From the NCBI RefSeq assembly GCF_006539725.1, contig NZ_BJNO01000022.1:32616-96615 (forward strand): DNA of 64,000 bases, given 5' to 3'. The notes beneath the pieces were generated by a model. That model saw only the letters and a program-made list of their open reading frames with translations, was not told the origin of the DNA and ran no database searches. The stretch is from Klebsiella terrigena. GTDB lineage: Bacteria; Pseudomonadota; Gammaproteobacteria; Enterobacterales; Enterobacteriaceae. The first letter of the stretch is position 1. Every line of letters begins with the position of its first letter. This document shows, in pieces, positions 48,695 through 59,745 of the stretch. The position numbers were made by a program, and so were the translations under genes.

Positions 48695-48772
48695 AAGGCA
48701 ACAACGCCACTTTAAGTAGTAAAAAAGTTTTCGTTACCACGACGACAATGACCAATCCGGGAGAGTTTAAGT

Positions 48773-50182
48773 ATGTCCGCTGAACACGTTTTGACGATGC
48801 TGAACGAGCACGAAGTGAAGTTTGTCGATTTGCGCTTCACCGATACCAAAGGTAAAGAACAGCACGTCACAATTCCTTCTCATCAGGTTAATGCCGAATT
48901 CTTCGAAGAAGGCAAAATGTTTGATGGCTCCTCGATTGGTGGCTGGAAAGGTATTAACGAATCTGACATGGTTCTGATGCCGGATGCGACCACCGCGCTG
49001 ATCGACCCGTTCTTCGAAGAACCGACGCTGATCATTCGCTGCGATATCCTGGAACCAGGCACCCTGCAGGGCTACGACCGTGACCCGCGCTCCATCGCTA
49101 AACGCGCTGAAGAGTACCTGCGTTCTACCGGCCTGGCAGATACCGTACTCTTCGGGCCAGAGCCAGAGTTCTTCCTGTTTGACGATATCCGCTTTGGTGC
49201 TTCTATCTCCGGTTCCCACGTGGCTATCGACGATATCGAAGGCGCATGGAACTCCTCCACCAAATACGAAGGTGGCAACAAAGGTCACCGTCCTGGCGTG
49301 AAAGGTGGTTACTTCCCGGTTCCACCGGTTGACTCCTCTCAGGACATCCGCTCTACCATGTGTATGATCATGGAAGAGATGGGCCTGGTTGTTGAAGCTC
49401 ACCACCACGAAGTCGCCACTGCTGGTCAGAACGAAATCGCTACCCGCTTCAACACCATGACCAAAAAAGCGGACGAAATTCAGATCTACAAATACGTTGT
49501 ACACAACGTTGCTCACCGCTTTGGTAAAACTGCGACCTTTATGCCAAAACCAATGTTTGGCGATAACGGTTCCGGCATGCACTGCCACATGTCCCTGTCC
49601 AAGAACGGCGTAAACCTGTTCTCTGGTGACAAATATGCTGGCCTGTCAGAGCAAGCGCTGTTCTACATCGGCGGCGTAATCAAACACGCTAAAGCGATTA
49701 ACGCCCTGGCTAACCCGACCACCAACTCCTACAAGCGTCTGGTCCCGGGTTACGAAGCACCGGTTATGCTGGCTTACTCTGCCCGTAACCGTTCTGCCTC
49801 TATCCGTATTCCGGTGGTCACCTCTCCGAAAGCGCGTCGTATCGAAGTGCGCTTCCCGGACCCGGCTGCCAACCCGTACCTGTGCTTCGCTGCGCTGCTG
49901 ATGGCTGGTCTTGACGGTATCAAGAACAAAATCCATCCGGGCGAAGCCATGGACAAAAACCTGTATGACCTGCCGCCGGAAGAAGCGAAAGAGATCCCAC
50001 AGGTTGCTGGCTCTCTGGAAGAAGCACTGAACGCGCTGGACGCTGACCGTGAGTTCCTGACCGCGGGTGGCGTATTCACCAACGACGCTATCGATGCCTA
50101 CATCGCCCTGCGTATTGAAGAAAACGACCGCGTACGCATGACTCCGCACCCGGTTGAGTTCGAGCTGTACTACAGCGTCTAA
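48773..50182 (+). CDS. glnA: Glutamine synthetase, type I
   Basis: A dodecameric cytosolic enzyme (469 residues) that makes glutamine from glutamate, ammonia and ATP. Metal and substrate segments are [21 protein letters not shown] and [11 protein letters not shown]. The adenylylated Tyr is in [10 protein letters not shown], near 398, so the enzyme is controlled by GlnE. Codon use is strongly biased, as expected for a highly expressed gene. GGGAG precedes the ATG. It heads glnA-glnL-glnG, with a partial terminator behind it. Confidence 0.99.
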   Translation: MSAEHVLTMLNEHEVKFVDLRFTDTKGKEQHVTIPSHQVNAEFFEEGKMFDGSSIGGWKGINESDMVLMPDATTALIDPFFEEPTLIIRCDILEPGTLQGYDRDPRSIAKRAEEYLRSTGLADTVLFGPEPEFFLFDDIRFGASISGSHVAIDDIEGAWNSSTKYEGGNKGHRPGVKGGYFPVPPVDSSQDIRSTMCMIMEEMGLVVEAHHHEVATAGQNEIATRFNTMTKKADEIQIYKYVVHNVAHRFGKTATFMPKPMFGDNGSGMHCHMSLSKNGVNLFSGDKYAGLSEQALFYIGGVIKHAKAINALANPTTNSYKRLVPGYEAPVMLAYSARNRSASIRIPVVTSPKARRIEVRFPDPAANPYLCFAALLMAGLDGIKNKIHPGEAMDKNLYDLPPEEAKEIPQVAGSLEEALNALDADREFLTAGGVFTNDAIDAYIALRIEENDRVRMTPHPVEFELYYSV

Positions 50183-50256
50183 TTTTGCTGTAAATCCTCG
50201 GTATTCCGTGTTGTGGCGTGGGATACCCGGGATATTTTGTTGCCGTGGAAACTTTC

Positions 50257-50282
50257 AGCCCATCTCAGGATGGGCTTTTTTC
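50257..50282 (+). terminator. Terminator between glnA and glnL
   Basis: Stem AGCCCATC / GATGGGCT with loop TCAG, followed by seven T. It reduces read-through so that the regulators glnLG are made at a lower level than GlnA. Confidence 0.88.
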
Positions 50283-50331
50283 TCCACCAACATGCTGATC
50301 TTATGCGCTTTTTACTTATAAAAAGCTATAC

Positions 50332-50348
50332 TGCACTAAAATAGTGCA
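50332..50348 (+). promoter_or_regulatory. NtrC operator over the glnL promoter
   Basis: The near-perfect palindrome TGCACTAAAATAGTGCA overlaps a -10-like TATACT at 50327-50332. In E. coli the same site lets NtrC repress glnLp, giving autoregulation of ntrBC. Confidence 0.88.
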
Positions 50349-50370
50349 CTTTTTTTCAGGAGACTGTCAG

Positions 50371-51420
50371 ATGGCAACAGGCACTCAGCCCGATGCTGGG
50401 CAGATCCTTAACTCTTTAATCAACAGCATCTTATTGGTCGATGACGACCTGGCGGTGCACTACGCGAACCCGGCGGCGCAGCAGCTGCTGGCCCAAAGTT
50501 CACGCAAGCTGTACGGCACGCCACTCCCCGAGCTGTTGAGCTACTTTTCGCTGAATATCGGTCTGATGCAGGAGAGCCTGCAGGCGGGCCAGGGCTTTAC
50601 CGACAACGAAGTCACCCTGGTGATCGATGGCCGCTCGCATATCCTGTCATTAACCGCACAGCGCCTGCCTGAAGGGCAAATCCTGCTGGAAATGGCCCCC
50701 ATGGATAACCAGCGGCGTCTGAGCCAGGAGCAGCTGCAGCACGCGCAGCAAATCGCGGCGCGTGATTTAGTCCGCGGTCTGGCCCACGAGATTAAAAATC
50801 CGTTGGGCGGCCTGCGGGGTGCGGCGCAGCTGCTGAGCAAGGCGTTACCCGATCCGGCGCTGATGGAATACACCAACGTCATTATTGAGCAGGCCGACCG
50901 CTTGAGAAACCTGGTCGATCGCCTGCTGGGACCGCAGCACCCCGGAATGCACGTCACCGAAAGCATCCATAAAGTCGCTGAGCGGGTGGTGAAGCTGGTG
51001 TCGATGGAGCTGCCGGACAACGTCAAGCTTATCCGTGATTACGACCCTAGCCTGCCGGAGCTGGCGCACGATCCGGACCAAATTGAACAGGTCCTGCTGA
51101 ATATCGTACGCAATGCGCTGCAGGCGCTGGGGCCAGAAGGCGGAGAAATTATTCTGCGCACCCGTACCGCCTTCCAGCTGACGCTGCATGGCGTACGCTA
51201 CCGTCTCGCCGCACGCATTGATGTGGAAGACAACGGCCCGGGAATTCCGTCCCATTTACAGGATACGCTTTTTTATCCCATGGTCAGCGGTCGCGAAGGC
51301 GGTACCGGTCTGGGGCTTTCCATTGCCCGCAGTCTTATCGATCGACACTCCGGCAAAATTGAATTTACCAGTTGGCCAGGGCATACCGAATTCTCGGTAT
51401 TCCTGCCTATTCGGAAGTAG
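50371..51420 (+). CDS. glnL: NtrB (GlnL), nitrogen sensor histidine kinase/phosphatase
   Basis: A soluble sensor kinase (349 residues) that phosphorylates NtrC when nitrogen is short and dephosphorylates it with PII when nitrogen is plentiful. A PAS domain (about 12-75) precedes the H-box [19 protein letters not shown] (phospho-His near 139). The ATP-binding part has [17 protein letters not shown] and [10 protein letters not shown]. The ATG at 50371 after AGGAGACTGTCAG gives the E. coli length. Confidence 0.97.
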   Translation: MATGTQPDAGQILNSLINSILLVDDDLAVHYANPAAQQLLAQSSRKLYGTPLPELLSYFSLNIGLMQESLQAGQGFTDNEVTLVIDGRSHILSLTAQRLPEGQILLEMAPMDNQRRLSQEQLQHAQQIAARDLVRGLAHEIKNPLGGLRGAAQLLSKALPDPALMEYTNVIIEQADRLRNLVDRLLGPQHPGMHVTESIHKVAERVVKLVSMELPDNVKLIRDYDPSLPELAHDPDQIEQVLLNIVRNALQALGPEGGEIILRTRTAFQLTLHGVRYRLAARIDVEDNGPGIPSHLQDTLFYPMVSGREGGTGLGLSIARSLIDRHSGKIEFTSWPGHTEFSVFLPIRK

Positions 51421-51428
51421 AGGTGTTT

Positions 51429-52838
51429 ATGCAACGAGGGATAGCCTGGATCGTTGATGACGATAGCTCCATCCGTTGGGTGCTTGAACGCGCGCTCACC
51501 GGGGCAGGCTTGAGTTGTACAACGTTTGAAAGCGGCAACGAGGTGCTTGATGCACTCACCACCAAAACCCCGGATGTACTGCTGTCTGATATTCGGATGC
51601 CGGGGATGGATGGGCTCGCGCTGCTGAAACAAATTAAGCAACGCCATCCGATGCTTCCGGTCATCATAATGACCGCGCATTCGGATCTGGATGCGGCAGT
51701 TAGCGCCTATCAGCAGGGTGCCTTTGATTATCTGCCGAAACCTTTTGATATTGATGAAGCCGTGGCGCTGGTTGACCGCGCTATCAGCCACTATCAGGAG
51801 CAGCAGCAGCCGCGAAATGCGCCAATAAATAGCCCAACGGCCGATATCATCGGTGAAGCGCCGGCGATGCAGGATGTTTTTCGCATTATCGGCCGCCTGT
51901 CGCGCTCTTCTATTAGCGTGCTGATCAACGGTGAATCCGGTACCGGTAAAGAGCTGGTCGCTCACGCCCTGCACCGCCACAGCCCGCGGGCGAAGGCGCC
52001 GTTTATCGCGCTGAATATGGCCGCAATCCCAAAAGACCTGATCGAGTCCGAGCTGTTCGGCCACGAGAAAGGGGCGTTTACCGGCGCCAATACCGTACGC
52101 CAGGGCCGCTTTGAGCAGGCCGATGGCGGCACGCTGTTTCTCGATGAAATTGGCGATATGCCGCTGGACGTGCAGACGCGCCTGCTGCGCGTGCTGGCCG
52201 ACGGTCAGTTCTATCGCGTTGGCGGCTATGCGCCGGTGAAGGTGGACGTCAGGATCATTGCCGCGACCCACCAAAACCTCGAGCAGCGCGTCCAGGAGGG
52301 TAAATTCCGTGAGGACCTGTTCCACCGTCTGAACGTGATTCGCGTCCATCTGCCGCCGCTGCGCGAGCGTCGGGAGGATATCCCGCGTCTGGCTCGTCAC
52401 TTCCTGCAGGTTGCGGCGCGCGAGCTGGGCGTTGAAGCTAAGCTGCTGCACCCGGAAACGGAAACGGCGCTCACCCGCCTGGCCTGGCCTGGCAACGTGC
52501 GTCAGCTCGAAAATACCTGCCGCTGGCTGACGGTGATGGCCGCCGGTCAGGAGGTGCTGACCCAGGATCTTCCCAGCGAGCTGTTTGAAACCTCGGTACC
52601 GGACAGCCCCACGCATATGCAGCCGGATAGCTGGGCGACGCTGCTGGGACAGTGGGCCGATCGCGCCCTGCGATCCGGTCATCAAAACCTGCTCTCTGAG
52701 GCTCAGCCGGAAATGGAGCGGACGCTGCTGACCACCGCCCTGCGCCATACGCAGGGACACAAGCAGGAGGCTGCGCGCCTGCTGGGATGGGGACGAAACA
52801 CGCTTACCCGCAAGCTGAAAGAGTTGGGAATGGAATAA
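51429..52838 (+). CDS. glnG: NtrC (GlnG), sigma-54 enhancer-binding activator
   Basis: The nitrogen response regulator (469 residues). The receiver domain carries the phospho-Asp in [12 protein letters not shown] (near 54). The AAA+ domain shows Walker [14 protein letters not shown], the sigma-54-contacting GAFTGA loop and Walker [13 protein letters not shown]. The C-terminal Fis-type helix-turn-helix is [22 protein letters not shown]. The ATG at 51429 follows AGAGG and gives the family length, 8 bp after glnL. It binds the palindromes upstream of glnA and glnL. Confidence 0.97.
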   Translation: MQRGIAWIVDDDSSIRWVLERALTGAGLSCTTFESGNEVLDALTTKTPDVLLSDIRMPGMDGLALLKQIKQRHPMLPVIIMTAHSDLDAAVSAYQQGAFDYLPKPFDIDEAVALVDRAISHYQEQQQPRNAPINSPTADIIGEAPAMQDVFRIIGRLSRSSISVLINGESGTGKELVAHALHRHSPRAKAPFIALNMAAIPKDLIESELFGHEKGAFTGANTVRQGRFEQADGGTLFLDEIGDMPLDVQTRLLRVLADGQFYRVGGYAPVKVDVRIIAATHQNLEQRVQEGKFREDLFHRLNVIRVHLPPLRERREDIPRLARHFLQVAARELGVEAKLLHPETETALTRLAWPGNVRQLENTCRWLTVMAAGQEVLTQDLPSELFETSVPDSPTHMQPDSWATLLGQWADRALRSGHQNLLSEAQPEMERTLLTTALRHTQGHKQEAARLLGWGRNTLTRKLKELGME

Positions 52839-52876
52839 CGCTGTTCGCGCTGGCCGCTCGGCCAGCCGCTTCATCG

Positions 52877-52905
52877 CCCCGGTAACCCTGCGTCGCCGGG
52901 GTTTT
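52877..52905 (+). terminator. Terminator after glnG
   Basis: Stem CCCCGG / CCGGGG with a 13-base loop, followed by TTTT. It lies in the 69-bp convergent gap between glnG and hemN. Confidence 0.7.
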
Positions 52906-52907
52906 GC

Positions 52908-54281
52908 TTAGATAACCCGTGAGAACTGCTGCATCCGCGCTTTCTGGCGCAGATAGGTATCAAAACACATGCAGATGTTGCGGATCAGCAGGCGGCCTTT
53001 CGGCGTGACCTGAATCCCCTTTTCATCGACGTCCACCAGCCCATCTTTCGCCAGCGGTGCGAGCAGCTGCAAATCTTCGGCAAAATAGTGCTGGCAATCG
53101 ATATCCCACTGGGCGGTGACGGCAGCAAAATCGAGATGGAAATTACAGATCAGCGATTTGATGACGTCCCGGCGTATGCAGTCATCGCGGGTCAGCGCAA
53201 TACCGCGCCACAGGGCGTTCCCGGTTTCATCAACCTGCTGATAGTAGTGCTTCAGCTCTTTCTGGTTCTGCGCGTAGCAGTCGCCAATCATGCTGATCGC
53301 AGAAACGCCCATCCCCAGCAGGTCGGTGTCGCCCTGGGTGGTGTAGCCCTGGAAGTTGCGATGCAGCACGCCTTCACGCTGAGCAATCGCCAGCTCGTCA
53401 TCCGGGCGCGCAAAATGATCCATGCCGATAAACTGGTAGCCGGCATCGGTGAGTGAGCCAATCGTCTCCTGCAGGATATCCAGCTTCTGTTCCGCCGTAG
53501 GCAGGTCCGCATCTTTGATTTTACGCTGCGCGGCAAAGAGCGTGGGCAGATGCGCATAGTTAAATACGCTCAGGCGATCGGGGTTGAGTTCGGCCACCTT
53601 CTGCAGCGTAAAGGCAAAACTTTCCGGCGTTTGCTTTGGCAGGCCATAAATCAGATCGATATTGGTAGAGATAAACCCAATATCACGCGCATGGTTAAGC
53701 AGAGCAAAGATAAAGTCTTCATCCTGCTCGCGGTTAACCAGACGCTGCACCTCTTTATTGAAGTCCTGCACGCCCATACTCAGGCGATTGAAGCCCTCAG
53801 CGCGCAGGTGGTCAAGCACGTCCAGCTCAATTTCCCGCGGATCGACTTCAATTGAAATCTCGGCATCGGCAATAAAACTGAAGTGGGTGCGCAGCAAATT
53901 CATCAGCCGGCTGATTTGTTCTTTATTCAGATAGGTTGGCGTTCCGCCGCCCCAGTGCAGCTGGTGGACCTGGCGTTCGCTAAACAGCGGGGCCCGATGA
54001 ATAATCTCCTGCTCGAGCACGTCCAGGTACTGGTCGGCCTTATGCTGCTGGCGGGTCACAATTTTATTGCAGCCGCAGAAATAGCAGAGCTTATGGCAAA
54101 ACGGGATATGCACGTACAGCGATAGCGGGCGCTGCGGATAGCGGGCCACCGCCTCGTCGAACTCAGCGGCGCCAAATTCGGGAGAAAACTCCAGCGCGGT
54201 GGGGTACGAGGTATAACGCGGCCCGGAATAGTTATATTTTTGGATCAGGGCCAGATCCCAGTCGATTAACTGCACAGACAT
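52908..54281 (-). CDS. hemN: Oxygen-independent coproporphyrinogen III dehydrogenase
   Basis: A radical SAM enzyme (457 residues) that decarboxylates coproporphyrinogen III to protoporphyrinogen IX in anaerobic haem synthesis. The 4Fe-4S/SAM motif is CHKLCYFCGCNK near 62-73 (CxxxCxxC). GGGTPTYL and IEVDPREIE are SAM-binding strands. The C-terminal HemN domain ends with the QKARMQQFSRVI tail. The ATG at 54281 follows GGAGTGAGC; the longer open frame was rejected on length. Confidence 0.97.
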   Translation of the reverse strand: MSVQLIDWDLALIQKYNYSGPRYTSYPTALEFSPEFGAAEFDEAVARYPQRPLSLYVHIPFCHKLCYFCGCNKIVTRQQHKADQYLDVLEQEIIHRAPLFSERQVHQLHWGGGTPTYLNKEQISRLMNLLRTHFSFIADAEISIEVDPREIELDVLDHLRAEGFNRLSMGVQDFNKEVQRLVNREQDEDFIFALLNHARDIGFISTNIDLIYGLPKQTPESFAFTLQKVAELNPDRLSVFNYAHLPTLFAAQRKIKDADLPTAEQKLDILQETIGSLTDAGYQFIGMDHFARPDDELAIAQREGVLHRNFQGYTTQGDTDLLGMGVSAISMIGDCYAQNQKELKHYYQQVDETGNALWRGIALTRDDCIRRDVIKSLICNFHLDFAAVTAQWDIDCQHYFAEDLQLLAPLAKDGLVDVDEKGIQVTPKGRLLIRNICMCFDTYLRQKARMQQFSRVI

Positions 54282-54283
54282 GC

Positions 54284-54466
54284 TCACTCCTTCCGATGGT
54301 GCCGCCGGCGGGTACGCCGCCCCGGCCCAACCGCACTTCGGGTAATGAGCCGGTTGCGCAGCCATTTCTGACGCCGCGACAACCGTCGTAGTTTAGCGAA
54401 TAACCACAGCAGATAACACATAACCAGAAGGGTTATAAGCAGGACCGGGAATCCGACTGAGTGCAA
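54284..54466 (-). CDS. Possible small membrane protein coupled to hemN
   Basis: A 60-residue frame between yihI and hemN starting with TTG. Residues 5-25 form a hydrophobic helix (VGFPVLLITLLVMCYLLWLF), and the rest is very basic (RRQKWLRNRL, GPGRRTRRRHHRKE), which fits a single-pass inner-membrane protein with a cytoplasmic basic tail. Its stop TGA lies within the hemN ribosome-binding site (GGAGTGAGCATG), so translation could be coupled. I do not recognise a family. Coding status is not certain. Confidence 0.45.
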   Translation of the reverse strand: MHSVGFPVLLITLLVMCYLLWLFAKLRRLSRRQKWLRNRLITRSAVGPGRRTRRRHHRKE

Positions 54467-54469
54467 ACG

Positions 54470-54976
54470 TTAGTTTCCACCCTTCAGCAGGCGCATCATA
54501 TCTTCCTTGCGCTCTTCTTCTTCCTCATCTTCGTCATCGTCGTAGGAGAGGCCGAGCTGCTGCATAAGCTCATCAATGCGATCGAGCTTGGCATCAACCC
54601 AGGTCTGCTCTTCAGCATTCAGGGAACCACCCTCTTCCAGACGTTCCAGCAGCGCGTCCAGGCGCTCATCGTTCTCCAGCAAATCCAGCTCAGCCTGCGG
54701 TGAAAGCATAGGTTTCTCGCTCTTCGGTTTGTGCTGCTTAGTAGCCGGGGTGCTCTCGGTCACGCCCAGCGGAATCGGTTTCTTGCTACCAATACGCGGA
54801 TCTTGCTGCTGACCTGTTTTTTTGCCAGCCGAAGAGGCTTCGCCGCCGGTGGCACGACTTCCTGCCGTATGACCGCGATGCTTCTTCTGACGCTTGCGAT
54901 CGCGGGATTCCTGATTCATTTCTTCACGCGTCTTACGCTGTGTTTTACCACGGGATACAGATGTCGGTTTTTTCAT
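54470..54976 (-). CDS. yihI: YihI, activator of the GTPase Der
   Basis: A 168-residue cytosolic protein that stimulates the GTPase Der and so modulates 50S ribosome assembly. The N-terminal half is highly basic and disordered ([36 protein letters not shown], residues 10-45). The C-terminal half is acidic and helical ([43 protein letters not shown]). Length and ends match E. coli YihI (169). Confidence 0.93.
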   Translation of the reverse strand: MKKPTSVSRGKTQRKTREEMNQESRDRKRQKKHRGHTAGSRATGGEASSAGKKTGQQQDPRIGSKKPIPLGVTESTPATKQHKPKSEKPMLSPQAELDLLENDERLDALLERLEEGGSLNAEEQTWVDAKLDRIDELMQQLGLSYDDDEDEEEEERKEDMMRLLKGGN

Positions 54977-55045
54977 GATGTGTAATCTTCAGATCGTTTT
55001 CTTCAGTATAGAATTGAGGCGGAATCTAGCAGAAAGCAAGCAAAG

Positions 55046-55290
55046 AAAAAAGGCGACAGATTACTCTGTCGCCTTTTTCCTCACGAACAACCCTTAAAGG
55101 GTTTCCACTTTCCCTGTTAGCTAACGACAAACCCTGTCTTTCCCTTAGCGAATAACGTTCCTTGTTACATCCCTTTCCCTTTGAAAACGTCTCCAGACGC
55201 TGGTCATCCTGACAATCCCTGGTCTTCGCCTCCTGGCGCTCCCTGACCGCTCATCCTGAGCCCTGTTCCTGTTGGCATCCTCGCCTTGAC
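55046..55290 (-). ncRNA. csrC: CsrC sRNA, sponge of the regulator CsrA
   Basis: The minus strand between yihI and engB matches E. coli CsrC in position, in its 5' part (GGCGAGGATGCCAACAGGAA) and in its terminator (GGCGACAGAGTAATCTGTCGCC plus T run). I count 15 GGA motifs in about 245 nt, the CsrA-binding signal. A -10-like TAAAGT lies at 55297-55302. It sequesters CsrA and so affects carbon storage and motility. The 5' end is approximate. Confidence 0.9.
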
Positions 55291-55570
55291 CACTACTTTA
55301 CCGGGTTAAAGGAATCCTACAACCAGGTAGCGAGCAAAAAGGCAATTTTCAGAATTTTCTCCAAGGCATAATACATTGATAAATAATGATTTTAACCATT
55401 AACTCACCACGCTTGTTCATGGATTTCCCATACCACGAATGGTCAATGTCGCACAAAGCATAGGGTTTTCACCTACAGCCGTCTTAATTTGAGGGGTGCG
55501 GTAAAAACAGCCTTTTTCTGCTGTTCAGGTATAATCCCCGCCATAGCCTTATTTAACGGAGACGACAGTC

Positions 55571-56203
55571 TTGACCAACTGGAACTATCAACAGACGCAT
55601 TTTGTCACCAGCGCACCGGATATCCGCCATCTTCCTTCCGATACCGGAATCGAAGTGGCGTTTGCCGGCCGCTCAAATGCCGGGAAATCCAGCGCCCTGA
55701 ATACGCTGACTAATCAGAAAAGCCTGGCGCGTACCTCAAAAACGCCGGGACGTACCCAGCTGATTAACCTGTTCGAAGTTGCCGACGGTAAACGCCTGGT
55801 CGATTTACCGGGCTACGGCTACGCTCAGGTCCCCGAGGAGATGAAGATCAAATGGCAGCGGGCGCTGGGTGAATACCTCGAAAAACGCCTGTGTCTGAAA
55901 GGGCTGGTTATTTTGATGGATATTCGCCATCCGCTGAAAGACCTCGACCAGCAGATGATCGAATGGGCCGTAGAAAGCGATATCCAGGTGCTGGTGCTGC
56001 TGACTAAGTCCGATAAGCTGGCCAGCGGAGCCCGTAAAGCGCAGCTCAATATGGTGCGTGAGGCGGTACTCGCCTTTAACGGTGATGTGCAGGTTGAGGC
56101 GTTCTCTTCGCTGAAGAAATCAGGCGTCGATAAGCTGCGGCAGAAGCTCGATAGCTGGTTTAACGAAATCCCTCCTCAGGAAGAGATCGAAGACGGGGAG
56201 TAA
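55571..56203 (+). CDS. engB: EngB (YihA), ribosome biogenesis GTPase
   Basis: An essential small GTPase (210 residues) acting in large ribosomal subunit assembly and normal division. The G motifs are [13 protein letters not shown] (G1), TPGRTQ (G2), DLPGYGYA (G3), TKSDK (G4) and FSSLKKSG (G5). It starts with TTG at 55571, preceded by ACGGAGACGACAGTC; no in-frame ATG nearby gives the conserved N-terminus [11 protein letters not shown]. It sits between CsrC and Spot 42 as in E. coli. Confidence 0.96.
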   Translation: MTNWNYQQTHFVTSAPDIRHLPSDTGIEVAFAGRSNAGKSSALNTLTNQKSLARTSKTPGRTQLINLFEVADGKRLVDLPGYGYAQVPEEMKIKWQRALGEYLEKRLCLKGLVILMDIRHPLKDLDQQMIEWAVESDIQVLVLLTKSDKLASGARKAQLNMVREAVLAFNGDVQVEAFSSLKKSGVDKLRQKLDSWFNEIPPQEEIEDGE

Positions 56204-56220
56204 TCTCCGCCAGACTCCCC

Positions 56221-56250
56221 GGATAACGGCGCGCAGCGCCTTATTCGGGC
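56221..56250. repeat. REP-like palindromic sequence
   Basis: GGATAACGGCGCGCAGCGCC followed by TTATTCGGGC has the GC-rich palindromic core of an enterobacterial REP unit. It lies between engB and spf. A related unit occurs at 63884-63920. Confidence 0.55.
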
Positions 56251-56305
56251 GACAAAATCAGACCAGCTCCCACCACTCCGGTCGCTAAAAACTTTTCTTT
56301 CGCGC

Positions 56306-56416
56306 AATAAAAAACGCCCCGGTCATAAATGACCGGGGCGGCTAAAATATTCAGCCAAATCCGATTACGTGAAGTAAAAGGTCTGAAAGATAGAACATCT
56401 TACCTCTGTACCCTAC
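56306..56416 (-). ncRNA. spf: Spot 42 sRNA
   Basis: The minus strand begins GTAGGGTACAGAGGTAAGAT and ends with the hairpin CGCCCCGGTCATTTATGACC plus GGGGCG and a T run, closely matching E. coli Spot 42 (109 nt). It is repressed by cAMP-CRP and base-pairs via Hfq with mRNAs of secondary carbon metabolism (for example galK), so its targets may include the rha, raf and PTS genes here. Only changes in the terminator stem are apparent. Confidence 0.95.
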
Positions 56417-56563
56417 GTCATTAACTCTACTCTTCTTTCAGTTAGGGAGAAAGCACTTTTTGTAGTTTTTTTTCACTCTTTACATAGCAAATTCGAATGA
56501 TCGTCACAAAACTCTATAAGTTATGTTGCTTACTTACAGAAAAACGCTCTCTCCACAAAATAC

Positions 56564-59350
56564 TTAGTGCGCTTGATCCCAGTTTTCTCCGCTACCCACT
56601 TCCACCAGCAGCGGAACCGCCAGCGTGGTGCTGTTTTCCATTAATTCATGGACCTTTTTCGCCACGCTCTCGAGGTCATCTTTATGCACTTCAAAGACCA
56701 GTTCATCGTGCACCTGCATGATCATTCGCACCCGCGGCTTCTCGGTCAGCAGCCACTCATCAACGGCAATCATTGCCCGCTTAATGATATCCGCCGCCGT
56801 CCCCTGCATTGGCGCGTTGATTGCCGCTCGCTCAGCGCCCGCACGACGTGCACCGTTGCTGGATTTGATGTCCGGGAGATAGAGCCGACGACCGTCCAGG
56901 GTTTCAACATATCCCTGCTCTTTCGCCTGCGCGCGGGTGCGCTCCATATAATCCAGCACGCCCGGATAGCGCTCGAAGTAGAGATCCATATACTTTTGCG
57001 CTTCTCTGCGCGGAATATTGAGCTGGCGCGCGAGGCCAAATGCGCTCATGCCGTAGATCAAACCAAAGTTGATCGCTTTAGCGCTACGACGCTGCTCGCT
57101 GCTGACGCTCTCCAGCGGCAGGCTAAAGACCTCAGCCGCCGTCGCCCGGTGGATATCTTTCCCTTCAGCAAAAGCGGTCAGCAGGCCATTATCACGAGAT
57201 AAATGGGCCATGATGCGCAGTTCAATCTGCGAGTAGTCGGCAGAGACGATGAGATAATCCTGCGGCGCAATAAACGCCTGACGAATGCGTCGCCCTTCCT
57301 CGTTACGCACCGGTATATTTTGCAGGTTAGGGTCCGTTGAAGAGAGTCGCCCGGTAGCGGTAACGGCCTGATGGTATGAGGTATGGACCCGGCCGGTTTT
57401 GGGGTTAATCATCAGCGGCAGCTTATCGGTATACGTCGACTTCAGCTTGGCTAGCCCACGGTACTCAAGAATCACCTTCGGCAGCGGATAGTCCAGCGCC
57501 AGCTCTTCCAGCACCTCTTCCGAAGTCGATGGCGCGCCGCCCGGGGTTTTCTTCAGCGGTTTAATGCCCTGCTTTTCAAACAAAATCGTTTGCAGCTGCT
57601 TCGGTGAGGAGAGATTGAACTCTTCTCCGGCGATCTCATAGGCCTTCTGCTCCAGCTCAACCAGGCGCTTAGCGATCTCCTGAGAATGGGCGTGCAGCAC
57701 CGCCGGATCAATTTTAACCCCGTTGCGCTCAACGCGGGATAGCACCGGTACCAGCGGCATCTCGATGTTGTTAAATACGTGCAGCGGCCCTTCGTGCTGC
57801 TGCAGCTTCGGCCACATCTTCAGGTGCAGCTGCAGAGTGACGTCGGCATCTTCAGCCGCATAGCGGCCCGCTTCTTCCAACGCAATCTGGTTAAACGTAA
57901 GCTGATTCTTTCCTTTGCCGGCAATCTCTTCAAAGGTGATGGTTTTATGCTGAAGCCAGCGATCGGAGAGGCTGTCCATGTCATGACGCCCCGCCACGCT
58001 ATCAAGGATGTAGGACTCCAGCATCGTATCGAAGGCAATGCCGCGGAGCTCAATGCCATAGTTCGCCAAAATCCCGCGGTCGTACTTCAGGTTTTGCCCA
58101 ACTTTGAGGAGGCTATTATCTTCCAGCAGCGGCTTGAGCAGCTCAAGCACGCGATCGCGCGGGATCTGATCCGGCGCATCGAGATAATCATGCGCAACCG
58201 GCACATAGGCCGCAACGCCGGGTTCGATAGCGAACGACAGGCCGACCATGTTGGCCGAGATGTTATCCAGGCTGTCCGTTTCCGTATCGAAAGCAAACAG
58301 CGGCGCTTTTTTGAGCTTCTCAATCCACGCCGTTAGCGTCTCTTCATCAAGAATAGTGACGTAGTTTTCGGCAGACAGCGTTGCCGCAGCTTCAACAACC
58401 TCTTCTTCAGCCACCGCCGCTTGCGCCGGTTTTGCCGCAGGCTTGCTCCCTTTTGCCTGCATCCATTTGCCGGATTCCACGTCGGTTATCCAGCGCTTGA
58501 ATTCATACTTTTTGAACAGCGTCAGCAGATCGTCCGCCGCCGGTTCCAGAACCAGCAGCTCTTCGCAGCTCAGATCCAGCTCCACGTCTGTTTTAATGGT
58601 CGCCAGCTGATAGGAGAGGTAGGCCACCTCTTTATTCTGCTCGAGCTTCGCCGCCATTGTTTTGGCGCCACGGAAGCTCAGGCCAGCGATTTTTTCCGCT
58701 TCGGCATACAGCGTATCAAGGCCACCCAATCCCTGTAGCAGGGCCTGAGCGGTTTTCTCTCCGACTCCCGGAACGCCCGGAATGTTATCCGAGGAGTCGC
58801 CCATCAGGGCGAGGAAATCGATGATCAGCTCTGGCGGAACGCCGTACTTCGTCACCACTTCATCCGGACCGAGGATCGTATTGGTCATGGTGTTAATCAG
58901 GGTGATACCCGGAGTGACCAGCTGGGCCATGTCCTTATCGCCGGTACTGATCAATACCGGGCGACCCGCTTTTTCGGCCTCACGCGCCAGGGTGCCAATC
59001 ACATCGTCAGCCTCCACGCCCGGTACCGCCATCAGCGGCAGGCCCATGGCTTTCACCATCGTGTGTAGCGGCTCAATCTGCGCGCGCAGATCGTCGGGCA
59101 TCGGTGGGCGGTGGGATTTGTAGTGCTCAAACAGTTCGTCACGGAAAGTTTTCCCTTTGGCATCAAACACCACCACGGCATGGGTGGGCTGGTACTGCAG
59201 GATCAGGCTTCGCAGCATATTCAGCACGCCATACATTGCGCCAGTCGGCTCGCCTGCGCTGTTGGTCAGCGGCGGGAATGCGTGATACGCGCGGTAAAGG
59301 TAAGAGGAGCCGTCAACGAGGATGAGAGGGTTTTCAGGGATCTGAACCAT
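56564..59350 (-). CDS. polA: DNA polymerase I
   Basis: The repair and Okazaki-processing polymerase (928 residues, as E. coli). The 5'-3' exonuclease domain (about 1-320) includes [14 protein letters not shown] and [20 protein letters not shown]. The 3'-5' proofreading domain (about 325-520) has [11 protein letters not shown]. The polymerase domain has motif [16 protein letters not shown], motif [15 protein letters not shown] and motif [12 protein letters not shown]. It reads towards spf, as in E. coli. Confidence 0.99.
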   Translation of the reverse strand: MVQIPENPLILVDGSSYLYRAYHAFPPLTNSAGEPTGAMYGVLNMLRSLILQYQPTHAVVVFDAKGKTFRDELFEHYKSHRPPMPDDLRAQIEPLHTMVKAMGLPLMAVPGVEADDVIGTLAREAEKAGRPVLISTGDKDMAQLVTPGITLINTMTNTILGPDEVVTKYGVPPELIIDFLALMGDSSDNIPGVPGVGEKTAQALLQGLGGLDTLYAEAEKIAGLSFRGAKTMAAKLEQNKEVAYLSYQLATIKTDVELDLSCEELLVLEPAADDLLTLFKKYEFKRWITDVESGKWMQAKGSKPAAKPAQAAVAEEEVVEAAATLSAENYVTILDEETLTAWIEKLKKAPLFAFDTETDSLDNISANMVGLSFAIEPGVAAYVPVAHDYLDAPDQIPRDRVLELLKPLLEDNSLLKVGQNLKYDRGILANYGIELRGIAFDTMLESYILDSVAGRHDMDSLSDRWLQHKTITFEEIAGKGKNQLTFNQIALEEAGRYAAEDADVTLQLHLKMWPKLQQHEGPLHVFNNIEMPLVPVLSRVERNGVKIDPAVLHAHSQEIAKRLVELEQKAYEIAGEEFNLSSPKQLQTILFEKQGIKPLKKTPGGAPSTSEEVLEELALDYPLPKVILEYRGLAKLKSTYTDKLPLMINPKTGRVHTSYHQAVTATGRLSSTDPNLQNIPVRNEEGRRIRQAFIAPQDYLIVSADYSQIELRIMAHLSRDNGLLTAFAEGKDIHRATAAEVFSLPLESVSSEQRRSAKAINFGLIYGMSAFGLARQLNIPRREAQKYMDLYFERYPGVLDYMERTRAQAKEQGYVETLDGRRLYLPDIKSSNGARRAGAERAAINAPMQGTAADIIKRAMIAVDEWLLTEKPRVRMIMQVHDELVFEVHKDDLESVAKKVHELMENSTTLAVPLLVEVGSGENWDQAH

Positions 59351-59745
59351 AATTTCCGTGCCTGTTTATCAGATTATGGATAAAGGATGCCACAGACAGG
59401 CATGAAAACCTGAATTTTTCCCACATTTCGCCGAAAAGATTCATCGATCCGGTCGATCCTGCGGCACAGCTATCTGTGGATAAGTTTGTGCATAGTTTTA
59501 GGCCGGTAGCCATCGTGTATGAAAAAAATCGCGTTTCATTATAATTAGTTTTTATTTATCATGTGGTTATATATAGATTATTGATTTAAAGCCGTCACGA
59601 TGACTCAATGCTCCATGTGGATATAAGATCCGCCTGTTTTTCTATTCTCGTTAGACCCGTCATTTGCTGCGTTTTCTGATAAAATCAGGCTCTTGCGCTG
59701 TTTAATCGCGCTCTTTCTCAGCCTAACTTTCTGAATAAAATAACT
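59351..59745. promoter_or_regulatory. AT-rich polA/yihG intergenic region with DnaA-box-like sites
   Basis: This 395-bp divergent gap contains the polA and yihG promoters. One perfect DnaA box TGTGGATAA (reverse of TTATCCACA) lies at 59475-59483, with two weaker look-alikes, TGTGGTTAT near 59562 and TGTGGATAT near 59616. The stretch 59520-59585 is very AT-rich. No gene or RNA was recognised here. Confidence 0.55.

Noticed and set aside
51273..52874. A 533-codon open frame on the minus strand opposite glnG
   Set aside because: Antisense to glnG, with basic low-complexity composition typical of shadow frames in GC-rich DNA.
59351..59745. DnaA boxes and AT-rich DNA considered as a replication origin
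   Set aside because: oriC in enterobacteria lies by mioC/gidA, which are absent; only one box is perfect and there are no other origin features.
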